From Kineosporiaceae bacterium (GTDB lineage Bacteria; Actinomycetota; Actinomycetes; Actinomycetales; Kineosporiaceae), in the NCBI GenBank assembly GCA_016794595.1, contig JAEUJN010000077.1, positions 1 to 53,476 on the forward strand: a DNA stretch of 53,476 bases, read 5' to 3'. Position numbers and translations under genes: made by a program. The notes beneath the pieces were generated by a model. The model worked only from the letters and a program-made list of their open reading frames with translations, searched no databases and had not been told where the DNA came from. Each line of letters opens with the position of its first letter. The first letter of the stretch is position 1. Shown piece after piece: positions 22,665 through 30,821 of this stretch.

Positions 22665-23609
22665 TCATCGGGGGGCACCCCCTGCGGCCGGGACCGAGTC
22701 GGCCCGCCCGCGCAGGCTGGTGCGCAGGGCTCTCAGCTCGCCGGTCGTGGCCGCCGAGTCCAGCGCCGCGACGCCGGTGACGTCGTCGATGGCGTAGATC
22801 CGGCGCGCCCACTTCGGCAGCGAGGAGAACGCGAGCCCCGCCAGGTCGGCCCACGGGGGGCGGGGCAGCCGGATCGTGCCCATCGGTCCGCGGAAGGCCG
22901 GGGTCTGCTCCGGGACCGGGCTTCCCGGGGCGGGGGGCTCGATCGCGATCCGCGCTGCCCGCCGGGCGGCCGGGGTGCACTCCAGCACCGGCCGGATGGC
23001 ACCGAAGTAGTCACGCAGCTCGGCCCGGTTGCGTGGGACCTCGTCGGGTTCCAGTCCGACCAGCATGGCGAAGGTGACCTGTTCGGCGATGTAGGCGTCC
23101 TGCTCCTGGCCGGTCAACCGCAATCCCGCGCGGGTGATGACCTCCAGGAAGGAGGCCACCATGCAGCTGTGCACCCAGGCGAGGAGTTGCGGGTCGTCGG
23201 CCTCGTACGGCGAGCCGTCCGCGGTGGTGCCGCGGATGCGGGCATGGACGGCGCGCAGCCGTGACCCGGCGAACATCGCCTCGGTGAGGCTGCCGAAGGT
23301 CGCCACCCCGACGAACTCCGCAGTCCGGGCCAGCCGCCCCCAGGGGTCCTCGCTGTAGTTCGAGTGCTCGTCGATGGCCGCCATGGCCGCCGGGTGCAGC
23401 GCCTGCAACAGGAGTGCTCGCAGACCGGCCACGCCCATCAGGGGTTCGGAGTGCACCCGCCAGGTGATGCTGTCCGGCGTGAACAGTCCCGGTGGCGGAT
23501 CGTCCCTCGCCACCCCCGGGGCGTCCGGCACTCGGGGTTCGCGGCGAGCGCCGGGTTCCCGCGGGGGCGGCGGGGAGGATCGGCCCTGCGGTTCACCAGA
23601 CCGTTCCAT
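22665..23609 (-). CDS. MpaB-family oxygenase (DUF2236)
   Basis: The 314-residue protein has a disordered Pro/Arg-rich N-terminus and the DUF2236 core: FTPDSITWRVHSEPLMGVAGLRALLLQALHPAAMAAIDEHSNYSEDPWGRLARTAEF (about 43-99), with the conserved His residues thought to bind haem, and then YEADDPQLLAWVHSCMVASFLEV. The family includes MpaB-type and latex-clearing oxygenases, but most bacterial members are uncharacterised. I chose ATG 23609; the same frame stays open upstream into the parA gene, which is not real coding. It lies 59 bases downstream of the ParA-like gene in the same direction. The substrate is unknown. Confidence 0.82.
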   Translation of the reverse strand: MERSGEPQGRSSPPPPREPGARREPRVPDAPGVARDDPPPGLFTPDSITWRVHSEPLMGVAGLRALLLQALHPAAMAAIDEHSNYSEDPWGRLARTAEFVGVATFGSLTEAMFAGSRLRAVHARIRGTTADGSPYEADDPQLLAWVHSCMVASFLEVITRAGLRLTGQEQDAYIAEQVTFAMLVGLEPDEVPRNRAELRDYFGAIRPVLECTPAARRAARIAIEPPAPGSPVPEQTPAFRGPMGTIRLPRPPWADLAGLAFSSLPKWARRIYAIDDVTGVAALDSAATTGELRALRTSLRGRADSVPAAGGAPR

Positions 23610-23668
23610 GACACCCAAGCGTGGCGTCTCGGGGAGCAGATCGCACCCCCGGCTGCCCGCGGTGTCGG

Positions 23669-24568
23669 TCAGCGTGCCCGGGGTGCGCCAGGGGGTGCCC
23701 CGGAAGGAGCGGCGGGCGGTGTCGGGGACGCCGTCCTCGACGGGGCCTTGCCGGCGGGAGTCGAGGCCGGCGTGGCGGCCCGCCGGCGGCCGGCGGCTCG
23801 CCGGGGACGTGCCCAGCTGCGGGCCAGCGAGGCCGCGACGTCCCGGTAGGCCTGGGCGCCGGTCGACCCGGCGGCGGTGACCAGGATCGAGCGGCCCACG
23901 GCGGGCGCCTCGGCGAAGCGGACCGACCGCGGGATCGGTGGTTCGAGCACGGGCAGGTCGTACCGCTCGGAGACATCGGCGAGCACGGCCCGGGCGTGGG
24001 TGGTCCGGCCGTCGAACATGGTGGGCAGGATCCCGCGCACCGTCAGGGAGGAGTTCAGCAGCCGCTGCACGTCCGCGATGGTGTCCAGCAGCTGGCCCAC
24101 CCCGCGGTGGCTGAGCATCTCGCACTGCAGCGGGACGATGACCTCCTGCGCTGCGGTCAGGGCCGCCAGGGTGAGCACCCCGAGCGAGGGCGCGCAGTCG
24201 AGCAGGACGACCTGGTAGTCGTCGACCACCTCGGACAACGCCGAGCGCAGGGCGAACTCCCGGCCCGGCCGGGTGAGCAGGTGTGCCTCCACCCCGGCCA
24301 GATCGATCGCCGAGGGGAGCAGGTCGACGCCATCCGCCACCGTCATGATCACCTCGGTGGCGGGCGCCGATCCCAGCACCACGTCGTTCACACTCAGCTC
24401 GAGCTCATCGGGGTCGACCCCGAGCGAGAAGGTCAGGCAGGCCTGGGCGTCGAGGTCGACGAGCAGCACCCGCATGCCCTGCTCGGCGAAGGCTGCCCCG
24501 AGGCTGGCGACGGTGGTGGTCTTGGCCACCCCGCCCTTCTGATTGGCGACCGCCACCACTCGACCCAT
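23669..24568 (-). CDS. ParA/Soj-like ATPase (orphan)
   Basis: The 299-residue protein is a deviant Walker ATPase: KGGVAKTT at 11-18, VDLDAQA near 39-45 and LLDCAPSLGVL near 125. Such proteins polymerise or form ATP-dependent dimers on DNA and position a cargo. The last 45 residues are a basic Arg/Ala/Pro tail that may bind nucleic acid. There is no parB or parS site nearby, so it is probably not the chromosomal ParA; an orphan positioning ATPase is more likely. I chose ATG 24568; in-frame ATGs at 24577 and 24673 are possible, but the latter overlaps a likely promoter. Confidence 0.87.
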   Translation of the reverse strand: MGRVVAVANQKGGVAKTTTVASLGAAFAEQGMRVLLVDLDAQACLTFSLGVDPDELELSVNDVVLGSAPATEVIMTVADGVDLLPSAIDLAGVEAHLLTRPGREFALRSALSEVVDDYQVVLLDCAPSLGVLTLAALTAAQEVIVPLQCEMLSHRGVGQLLDTIADVQRLLNSSLTVRGILPTMFDGRTTHARAVLADVSERYDLPVLEPPIPRSVRFAEAPAVGRSILVTAAGSTGAQAYRDVAASLARSWARPRRAAGRRRAATPASTPAGKAPSRTASPTPPAAPSGAPPGAPRAR

Positions 24569-24668
24569 GCGCCTCATTCTGCCCCCGCCCCCCGGAGCCG
24601 AGGGCACCCGGAACGGCCCGAGAATCCCGTTGTCGACAGATCGCACGAACGGCTGAGCGTCAAACCGA

Positions 24669-24697
24669 GCCATAGGCGTACACGATCACCTTGTCAA
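24669..24697 (-). promoter_or_regulatory. Candidate promoter of the parA-like gene
   Basis: Read leftward, a perfect -35 TTGACA (24692-24697) is followed after 17 bases by TATGGC (24669-24674), about 100 bases before the chosen start. The -35 overlaps that of the amidase promoter on the other strand, so the two may compete. Confidence 0.4.
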
Positions 24698-24720
24698 AAA
24701 CGAATAGAGCATTCACTATT
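24691..24720 (+). promoter_or_regulatory. Promoter and probable TetR operator of the amidase-TetR operon
   Basis: AATAGAGCATTCACTATT (24703-24720) is an 18-bp inverted repeat with seven of nine pairs, the right size for a TetR dimer. It lies directly before the amidase start. A TTGTCA at 24691-24696 with a weak -10 around 24714-24719 would put the transcript start at or next to the ATG (24727), so the mRNA may be leaderless. The operator would cover the spacer and -10, so repressor binding would block transcription. Confidence 0.5.
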
Positions 24721-24726
24721 GAGGGC

Positions 24727-26130
24727 ATGACGATCCCCGAGCACGAGTACCGCAGCTGGGACGCCGTCCGGATGGCTCAGCTGGTCCGCGAGCGAGAGGT
24801 GAGCGCTGCCGAGCTGGCGCAGACCGCCGACGCCCTGCTGGCGGCGCACCCCGAGCTCAATGCCGTGGCCGGGCGGGCCGAGCCGGACGAGCGGGTCCCC
24901 CCCGATCCCGCGGGAGTGCTGTTCGGCGTCCCGTTCGCGGTCAAGGAAGTGCTGGCCTGGCCGGGGCTCGCCTGGTCGATGGGCTCTCGCCTGACCGCGG
25001 GACAACCGGCCCCGGGACTCTCCCCGTATGCCGGCGCGCTCGTCCGGGCCGGGCTGCGCGCGCTGTGGTCGACCACCAGCTCGGAGTTCGGGCTGCTGGG
25101 CAGCACCGAGACGGCGTTGCACGGCATCACGGCCAACCCCTGGGGCGCAGGGCTGTCGCCGGGTGGGTCCTCGGGAGGGTCGGCCGCGCTGGTCGCCGCC
25201 GGGGTGCTGCCGATCGCCCACGGCAACGACGCCGGTGGATCGTTGCGGGTGCCCGCCTCGCTGACCGGCATCGTCGGCTTCCTGCCCTCGGCCGGGCGGT
25301 GTGCCCCGACCGGCCAGGACGTCGGCGGGCTCACCTCGCTGGTCGTCGACCACGTGCTGAGCCGGTCGGTGCGCGACAGCGCCCAGGTCCTGGCCGTCAC
25401 TGAACGCACCGGCGCCGATGCCGTCCACCCACCGATCGGTCTGGTGTCGGGGCCGGCTTCCCGTCGGCTGCGGATCGGGGTGGTGTCGACCACCCTGACC
25501 GGGGGCCAGCCGGACTCCGTGGTCGGCCGCGAACTCCAGCGTGCGGCCGCGTTGTGTGCCGAGCTGGAGCACCAGGTGGACGTCGCGGCGCCGCCGGCGA
25601 TCGACGGTGCCGCGTTGAGCCGGGCCTTCTTCACCTCGGCGGCCCTGACGATGACCCAGGTGGCCCGATTCGCCGCCGGATTGCTCGGGCGGCCGCCGGG
25701 GCCGGACGAGTTCGAGCCGTTCACCCGGGAGCTGATCGACTGGGCCGGGGGGCTGGATCCCGAGGTGCTGGCCGGCGTCCAGGACGACCTGACGGCTGCC
25801 GCGCGCTCCTACCTGGCCCTGTTCGAGCGCCACGACGTCGTGCTCAGCCCGACCCTGGCCTCGGCGTCGGTCCCCACCGGTCACCTGGCCCCGACGCTCG
25901 GGCGCGAGGAACTGATCCGGCGCACGGAGCGAATCGTCGGGTACACCCCGATCCACAACCCGGCCGGCTGCCCGGCGATCTCGCTGCCCCTGGGGTCGGA
26001 CGACGCGGGGTCGCCGATCGGCATCCACTGCGCCGCTGCGCCCGGGCAGGACGCGCTGCTGCTCTCGCTGGCCCACGAACTGGAGCAGGCGGCACCGTGG
26101 GCGCAGCGGAGGCCCGGCATGATGACCTGA
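24727..26130 (+). CDS. Amidase signature family hydrolase
   Basis: The 467-residue cytoplasmic enzyme hydrolyses an amide bond. The Ser-cisSer-Lys triad is complete: K73 (FAVKEV), S148 (GGSSGGS) and S172 (GNDAGGS). GFLPSAGR and NPAGCPAISLPLG are typical later motifs. The substrate is not evident; the family includes Glu-tRNA(Gln) amidotransferase-like, aryl and fatty amidases. I chose ATG 24727 because the upstream part of the frame contains the operator and promoter. It overlaps the following TetR gene by one base (TGATG), so both are cotranslated. That regulator probably senses the amidase substrate or a related ligand. Confidence 0.9.
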   Translation: MTIPEHEYRSWDAVRMAQLVREREVSAAELAQTADALLAAHPELNAVAGRAEPDERVPPDPAGVLFGVPFAVKEVLAWPGLAWSMGSRLTAGQPAPGLSPYAGALVRAGLRALWSTTSSEFGLLGSTETALHGITANPWGAGLSPGGSSGGSAALVAAGVLPIAHGNDAGGSLRVPASLTGIVGFLPSAGRCAPTGQDVGGLTSLVVDHVLSRSVRDSAQVLAVTERTGADAVHPPIGLVSGPASRRLRIGVVSTTLTGGQPDSVVGRELQRAAALCAELEHQVDVAAPPAIDGAALSRAFFTSAALTMTQVARFAAGLLGRPPGPDEFEPFTRELIDWAGGLDPEVLAGVQDDLTAAARSYLALFERHDVVLSPTLASASVPTGHLAPTLGREELIRRTERIVGYTPIHNPAGCPAISLPLGSDDAGSPIGIHCAAAPGQDALLLSLAHELEQAAPWAQRRPGMMT

Positions 26131-26723
26131 TGGCCCAGGTGCTCAAGCAGGCCGTTCGGGCCCGCATCGAGGACGCGGCCCTGAGCTGCTTCGCCGCCGA
26201 CGGGTACGAGGGAACCACGATGGCGGCGATCGCGACCGCGGCGGGCACGGCGACGGCGAACGTCTACCGCTACTTCGCCTCCAAGCAGGAGCTGTTCGCG
26301 ACGGTCGTCCCCCAGCAGTTGCGCGAGGCTCACGATCGGCTGCTCGATGCCCGGATCGAGGCGCTCGGCACTGCCCCGGCAGGCGCGGCGGCCGCCGGGG
26401 AGCTGCTCGACTTCTGGATCGCGCATCGCCTGGCCGTGGTGGTGTTGCTGGGCCGGGCCGAGGGGACCACGTTCGCCGACTACCCGGCGGCCTTCGTGCA
26501 GCGGCTGGTCCGGCACACCGAACGGCTGCTGGACGGCGAGCCGTCCACGGCGCAGCGTGAGGTTCTGGAGCTGGTGTTCGACAACACGCGACGGGCGATC
26601 GCCCGGATCCTGTTCTCGGGCAAGGACTCCGAGCAGATCCGTGCGTTGGTCACGGTCTTCTGGAGCTACCAGGTGCCGGGCCTGGACGGCTTGGTGGCCC
26701 ACCTGCGCACGAACCCCCCGTGA
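26130..26723 (+). CDS. TetR family transcriptional regulator
   Basis: The 197-residue protein has an N-terminal TetR helix-turn-helix at about 10-57 (ARIEDAALSCFAADGYEGTTMAAIATAAGTATANVYRYFASKQELF) and a variable C-terminal ligand domain with a hydrophobic pocket. It is translated with the amidase and probably represses that operon through the AATAG...CTATT repeat upstream. Its stop TGA (26721-26723) is the first codon of the central palindrome, so the gene ends exactly where the sequence folds back. Confidence 0.92.
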   Translation: MAQVLKQAVRARIEDAALSCFAADGYEGTTMAAIATAAGTATANVYRYFASKQELFATVVPQQLREAHDRLLDARIEALGTAPAGAAAAGELLDFWIAHRLAVVVLLGRAEGTTFADYPAAFVQRLVRHTERLLDGEPSTAQREVLELVFDNTRRAIARILFSGKDSEQIRALVTVFWSYQVPGLDGLVAHLRTNPP

Positions 26724-26763
26724 TCATGCACTTTCGACGTCGAAAGTGCATGATCACGGGGGG
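26714..26763. repeat. Centre of the inverted repeat: family-A hairpin without loop
   Basis: TGATCATGCACTTTCGAC at 26721-26738 is followed directly by its reverse complement, with a C6/G6 run outside. The core equals that of the hairpin at 7491-7546, which has a CTAT loop. Here the loop would be only CG, so the element is a perfect palindrome. This is a natural place for an assembler or polymerase to turn back. Confidence 0.95.
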
Positions 26764-27347
26764 TTCGTGCGCAGGTGGGCCACCAAGCCGTCCAGGCCCG
26801 GCACCTGGTAGCTCCAGAAGACCGTGACCAACGCACGGATCTGCTCGGAGTCCTTGCCCGAGAACAGGATCCGGGCGATCGCCCGTCGCGTGTTGTCGAA
26901 CACCAGCTCCAGAACCTCACGCTGCGCCGTGGACGGCTCGCCGTCCAGCAGCCGTTCGGTGTGCCGGACCAGCCGCTGCACGAAGGCCGCCGGGTAGTCG
27001 GCGAACGTGGTCCCCTCGGCCCGGCCCAGCAACACCACCACGGCCAGGCGATGCGCGATCCAGAAGTCGAGCAGCTCCCCGGCGGCCGCCGCGCCTGCCG
27101 GGGCAGTGCCGAGCGCCTCGATCCGGGCATCGAGCAGCCGATCGTGAGCCTCGCGCAACTGCTGGGGGACGACCGTCGCGAACAGCTCCTGCTTGGAGGC
27201 GAAGTAGCGGTAGACGTTCGCCGTCGCCGTGCCCGCCGCGGTCGCGATCGCCGCCATCGTGGTTCCCTCGTACCCGTCGGCGGCGAAGCAGCTCAGGGCC
27301 GCGTCCTCGATGCGGGCCCGAACGGCCTGCTTGAGCACCTGGGCCAT
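26754..27347 (-). CDS. TetR family regulator, mirror copy
   Basis: Exact mirror of the regulator at 26130-26723, same 197 residues. The two copies point at each other across the fold and their stop codons are only 30 bases apart, a tail-to-tail arrangement produced by the palindrome. Confidence 0.85.
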   Translation of the reverse strand: MAQVLKQAVRARIEDAALSCFAADGYEGTTMAAIATAAGTATANVYRYFASKQELFATVVPQQLREAHDRLLDARIEALGTAPAGAAAAGELLDFWIAHRLAVVVLLGRAEGTTFADYPAAFVQRLVRHTERLLDGEPSTAQREVLELVFDNTRRAIARILFSGKDSEQIRALVTVFWSYQVPGLDGLVAHLRTNPP

Positions 27348-28750
27348 CAGGTCATCATGCCGGGCCTCCGCTGCGCCCACGGTGCCGCCTGCTCCAGTTC
27401 GTGGGCCAGCGAGAGCAGCAGCGCGTCCTGCCCGGGCGCAGCGGCGCAGTGGATGCCGATCGGCGACCCCGCGTCGTCCGACCCCAGGGGCAGCGAGATC
27501 GCCGGGCAGCCGGCCGGGTTGTGGATCGGGGTGTACCCGACGATTCGCTCCGTGCGCCGGATCAGTTCCTCGCGCCCGAGCGTCGGGGCCAGGTGACCGG
27601 TGGGGACCGACGCCGAGGCCAGGGTCGGGCTGAGCACGACGTCGTGGCGCTCGAACAGGGCCAGGTAGGAGCGCGCGGCAGCCGTCAGGTCGTCCTGGAC
27701 GCCGGCCAGCACCTCGGGATCCAGCCCCCCGGCCCAGTCGATCAGCTCCCGGGTGAACGGCTCGAACTCGTCCGGCCCCGGCGGCCGCCCGAGCAATCCG
27801 GCGGCGAATCGGGCCACCTGGGTCATCGTCAGGGCCGCCGAGGTGAAGAAGGCCCGGCTCAACGCGGCACCGTCGATCGCCGGCGGCGCCGCGACGTCCA
27901 CCTGGTGCTCCAGCTCGGCACACAACGCGGCCGCACGCTGGAGTTCGCGGCCGACCACGGAGTCCGGCTGGCCCCCGGTCAGGGTGGTCGACACCACCCC
28001 GATCCGCAGCCGACGGGAAGCCGGCCCCGACACCAGACCGATCGGTGGGTGGACGGCATCGGCGCCGGTGCGTTCAGTGACGGCCAGGACCTGGGCGCTG
28101 TCGCGCACCGACCGGCTCAGCACGTGGTCGACGACCAGCGAGGTGAGCCCGCCGACGTCCTGGCCGGTCGGGGCACACCGCCCGGCCGAGGGCAGGAAGC
28201 CGACGATGCCGGTCAGCGAGGCGGGCACCCGCAACGATCCACCGGCGTCGTTGCCGTGGGCGATCGGCAGCACCCCGGCGGCGACCAGCGCGGCCGACCC
28301 TCCCGAGGACCCACCCGGCGACAGCCCTGCGCCCCAGGGGTTGGCCGTGATGCCGTGCAACGCCGTCTCGGTGCTGCCCAGCAGCCCGAACTCCGAGCTG
28401 GTGGTCGACCACAGCGCGCGCAGCCCGGCCCGGACGAGCGCGCCGGCATACGGGGAGAGTCCCGGGGCCGGTTGTCCCGCGGTCAGGCGAGAGCCCATCG
28501 ACCAGGCGAGCCCCGGCCAGGCCAGCACTTCCTTGACCGCGAACGGGACGCCGAACAGCACTCCCGCGGGATCGGGGGGGACCCGCTCGTCCGGCTCGGC
28601 CCGCCCGGCCACGGCATTGAGCTCGGGGTGCGCCGCCAGCAGGGCGTCGGCGGTCTGCGCCAGCTCGGCAGCGCTCACCTCTCGCTCGCGGACCAGCTGA
28701 GCCATCCGGACGGCGTCCCAGCTGCGGTACTCGTGCTCGGGGATCGTCAT
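27347..28750 (-). CDS. Amidase, mirror copy
   Basis: Same 467 residues as the gene at 24727-26130, with the K73/S148/S172 triad. It again overlaps its TetR partner by one base. Confidence 0.85.
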   Translation of the reverse strand: MTIPEHEYRSWDAVRMAQLVREREVSAAELAQTADALLAAHPELNAVAGRAEPDERVPPDPAGVLFGVPFAVKEVLAWPGLAWSMGSRLTAGQPAPGLSPYAGALVRAGLRALWSTTSSEFGLLGSTETALHGITANPWGAGLSPGGSSGGSAALVAAGVLPIAHGNDAGGSLRVPASLTGIVGFLPSAGRCAPTGQDVGGLTSLVVDHVLSRSVRDSAQVLAVTERTGADAVHPPIGLVSGPASRRLRIGVVSTTLTGGQPDSVVGRELQRAAALCAELEHQVDVAAPPAIDGAALSRAFFTSAALTMTQVARFAAGLLGRPPGPDEFEPFTRELIDWAGGLDPEVLAGVQDDLTAAARSYLALFERHDVVLSPTLASASVPTGHLAPTLGREELIRRTERIVGYTPIHNPAGCPAISLPLGSDDAGSPIGIHCAAAPGQDALLLSLAHELEQAAPWAQRRPGMMT

Positions 28751-28756
28751 GCCCTC

Positions 28757-28786
28757 AATAGTGAATGCTCTATTCGTTTTTGACAA
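28757..28786 (-). promoter_or_regulatory. Amidase promoter/TetR operator, mirror copy
   Basis: Mirror of 24691-24720; the AATAG...CTATT repeat is at 28757-28774. Confidence 0.45.
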
Positions 28787-28808
28787 GGTGATCGTGTACG
28801 CCTATGGC
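28780..28808 (+). promoter_or_regulatory. parA-like gene promoter, mirror copy
   Basis: TTGACA at 28780-28785, then 17 bases, then TATGGC at 28803-28808. Confidence 0.35.
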
Positions 28809-28908
28809 TCGGTTTGACGCTCAGCCGTTCGTGCGATCTGTCGACAACGGGATTCTCGGGCCGTTCCGGGTGCCCTCGGCTCCGGGGGGCGGGGGCAGAA
28901 TGAGGCGC

Positions 28909-29808
28909 ATGGGTCGAGTGGTGGCGGTCGCCAATCAGAAGGGCGGGGTGGCCAAGACCACCACCGTCGCCAGCCTCGGGGCAGCCTTCGCCGAGCAGGG
29001 CATGCGGGTGCTGCTCGTCGACCTCGACGCCCAGGCCTGCCTGACCTTCTCGCTCGGGGTCGACCCCGATGAGCTCGAGCTGAGTGTGAACGACGTGGTG
29101 CTGGGATCGGCGCCCGCCACCGAGGTGATCATGACGGTGGCGGATGGCGTCGACCTGCTCCCCTCGGCGATCGATCTGGCCGGGGTGGAGGCACACCTGC
29201 TCACCCGGCCGGGCCGGGAGTTCGCCCTGCGCTCGGCGTTGTCCGAGGTGGTCGACGACTACCAGGTCGTCCTGCTCGACTGCGCGCCCTCGCTCGGGGT
29301 GCTCACCCTGGCGGCCCTGACCGCAGCGCAGGAGGTCATCGTCCCGCTGCAGTGCGAGATGCTCAGCCACCGCGGGGTGGGCCAGCTGCTGGACACCATC
29401 GCGGACGTGCAGCGGCTGCTGAACTCCTCCCTGACGGTGCGCGGGATCCTGCCCACCATGTTCGACGGCCGGACCACCCACGCCCGGGCCGTGCTCGCCG
29501 ATGTCTCCGAGCGGTACGACCTGCCCGTGCTCGAACCACCGATCCCGCGGTCGGTCCGCTTCGCCGAGGCGCCCGCCGTGGGCCGCTCGATCCTGGTCAC
29601 CGCCGCCGGGTCGACCGGCGCCCAGGCCTACCGGGACGTCGCGGCCTCGCTGGCCCGCAGCTGGGCACGTCCCCGGCGAGCCGCCGGCCGCCGGCGGGCC
29701 GCCACGCCGGCCTCGACTCCCGCCGGCAAGGCCCCGTCGAGGACGGCGTCCCCGACACCGCCCGCCGCTCCTTCCGGGGCACCCCCTGGCGCACCCCGGG
29801 CACGCTGA
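28909..29808 (+). CDS. ParA/Soj-like ATPase, mirror copy
   Basis: Mirror of 23669-24568 with the same KGGVAKTT Walker motif and the same basic C-terminal tail. Confidence 0.82.
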   Translation: MGRVVAVANQKGGVAKTTTVASLGAAFAEQGMRVLLVDLDAQACLTFSLGVDPDELELSVNDVVLGSAPATEVIMTVADGVDLLPSAIDLAGVEAHLLTRPGREFALRSALSEVVDDYQVVLLDCAPSLGVLTLAALTAAQEVIVPLQCEMLSHRGVGQLLDTIADVQRLLNSSLTVRGILPTMFDGRTTHARAVLADVSERYDLPVLEPPIPRSVRFAEAPAVGRSILVTAAGSTGAQAYRDVAASLARSWARPRRAAGRRRAATPASTPAGKAPSRTASPTPPAAPSGAPPGAPRAR

Positions 29809-29867
29809 CCGACACCGCGGGCAGCCGGGGGTGCGATCTGCTCCCCGAGACGCCACGCTTGGGTGTC

Positions 29868-30812
29868 ATGGAACGGTCTGGTGAACCGCAGGGCCGATCC
29901 TCCCCGCCGCCCCCGCGGGAACCCGGCGCTCGCCGCGAACCCCGAGTGCCGGACGCCCCGGGGGTGGCGAGGGACGATCCGCCACCGGGACTGTTCACGC
30001 CGGACAGCATCACCTGGCGGGTGCACTCCGAACCCCTGATGGGCGTGGCCGGTCTGCGAGCACTCCTGTTGCAGGCGCTGCACCCGGCGGCCATGGCGGC
30101 CATCGACGAGCACTCGAACTACAGCGAGGACCCCTGGGGGCGGCTGGCCCGGACTGCGGAGTTCGTCGGGGTGGCGACCTTCGGCAGCCTCACCGAGGCG
30201 ATGTTCGCCGGGTCACGGCTGCGCGCCGTCCATGCCCGCATCCGCGGCACCACCGCGGACGGCTCGCCGTACGAGGCCGACGACCCGCAACTCCTCGCCT
30301 GGGTGCACAGCTGCATGGTGGCCTCCTTCCTGGAGGTCATCACCCGCGCGGGATTGCGGTTGACCGGCCAGGAGCAGGACGCCTACATCGCCGAACAGGT
30401 CACCTTCGCCATGCTGGTCGGACTGGAACCCGACGAGGTCCCACGCAACCGGGCCGAGCTGCGTGACTACTTCGGTGCCATCCGGCCGGTGCTGGAGTGC
30501 ACCCCGGCCGCCCGGCGGGCAGCGCGGATCGCGATCGAGCCCCCCGCCCCGGGAAGCCCGGTCCCGGAGCAGACCCCGGCCTTCCGCGGACCGATGGGCA
30601 CGATCCGGCTGCCCCGCCCCCCGTGGGCCGACCTGGCGGGGCTCGCGTTCTCCTCGCTGCCGAAGTGGGCGCGCCGGATCTACGCCATCGACGACGTCAC
30701 CGGCGTCGCGGCGCTGGACTCGGCGGCCACGACCGGCGAGCTGAGAGCCCTGCGCACCAGCCTGCGCGGGCGGGCCGACTCGGTCCCGGCCGCAGGGGGT
30801 GCCCCCCGATGA
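29868..30812 (+). CDS. MpaB-family oxygenase (DUF2236), mirror copy
   Basis: Mirror of 22665-23609 (314 residues), 59 bases downstream of the ParA-like gene. Confidence 0.78.
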   Translation: MERSGEPQGRSSPPPPREPGARREPRVPDAPGVARDDPPPGLFTPDSITWRVHSEPLMGVAGLRALLLQALHPAAMAAIDEHSNYSEDPWGRLARTAEFVGVATFGSLTEAMFAGSRLRAVHARIRGTTADGSPYEADDPQLLAWVHSCMVASFLEVITRAGLRLTGQEQDAYIAEQVTFAMLVGLEPDEVPRNRAELRDYFGAIRPVLECTPAARRAARIAIEPPAPGSPVPEQTPAFRGPMGTIRLPRPPWADLAGLAFSSLPKWARRIYAIDDVTGVAALDSAATTGELRALRTSLRGRADSVPAAGGAPR

Positions 30813-30821
30813 CCGGAAGGG

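Larger units (their letters stand above)
1..26738 (+). repeat. Left arm of a 53.5-kb perfect inverted repeat
   Basis: Every base from 1 to 26738 is the complement of base 53477 minus its position. The first bases (TGGGGGAGCGGATCGCGG) return as the reverse complement at the very end of the window, and each gene has a mirror copy with the same length and protein. I saw no difference between the arms. All unique information is in this arm. Confidence 0.98.

Noticed and set aside
26700-26777. Closed hairpin telomere of a linear replicon
   Set aside because: It would give the same palindrome, but there is no telomere resolvase or terminal gene, and the central core also occurs as a plain intergenic hairpin at 7491.
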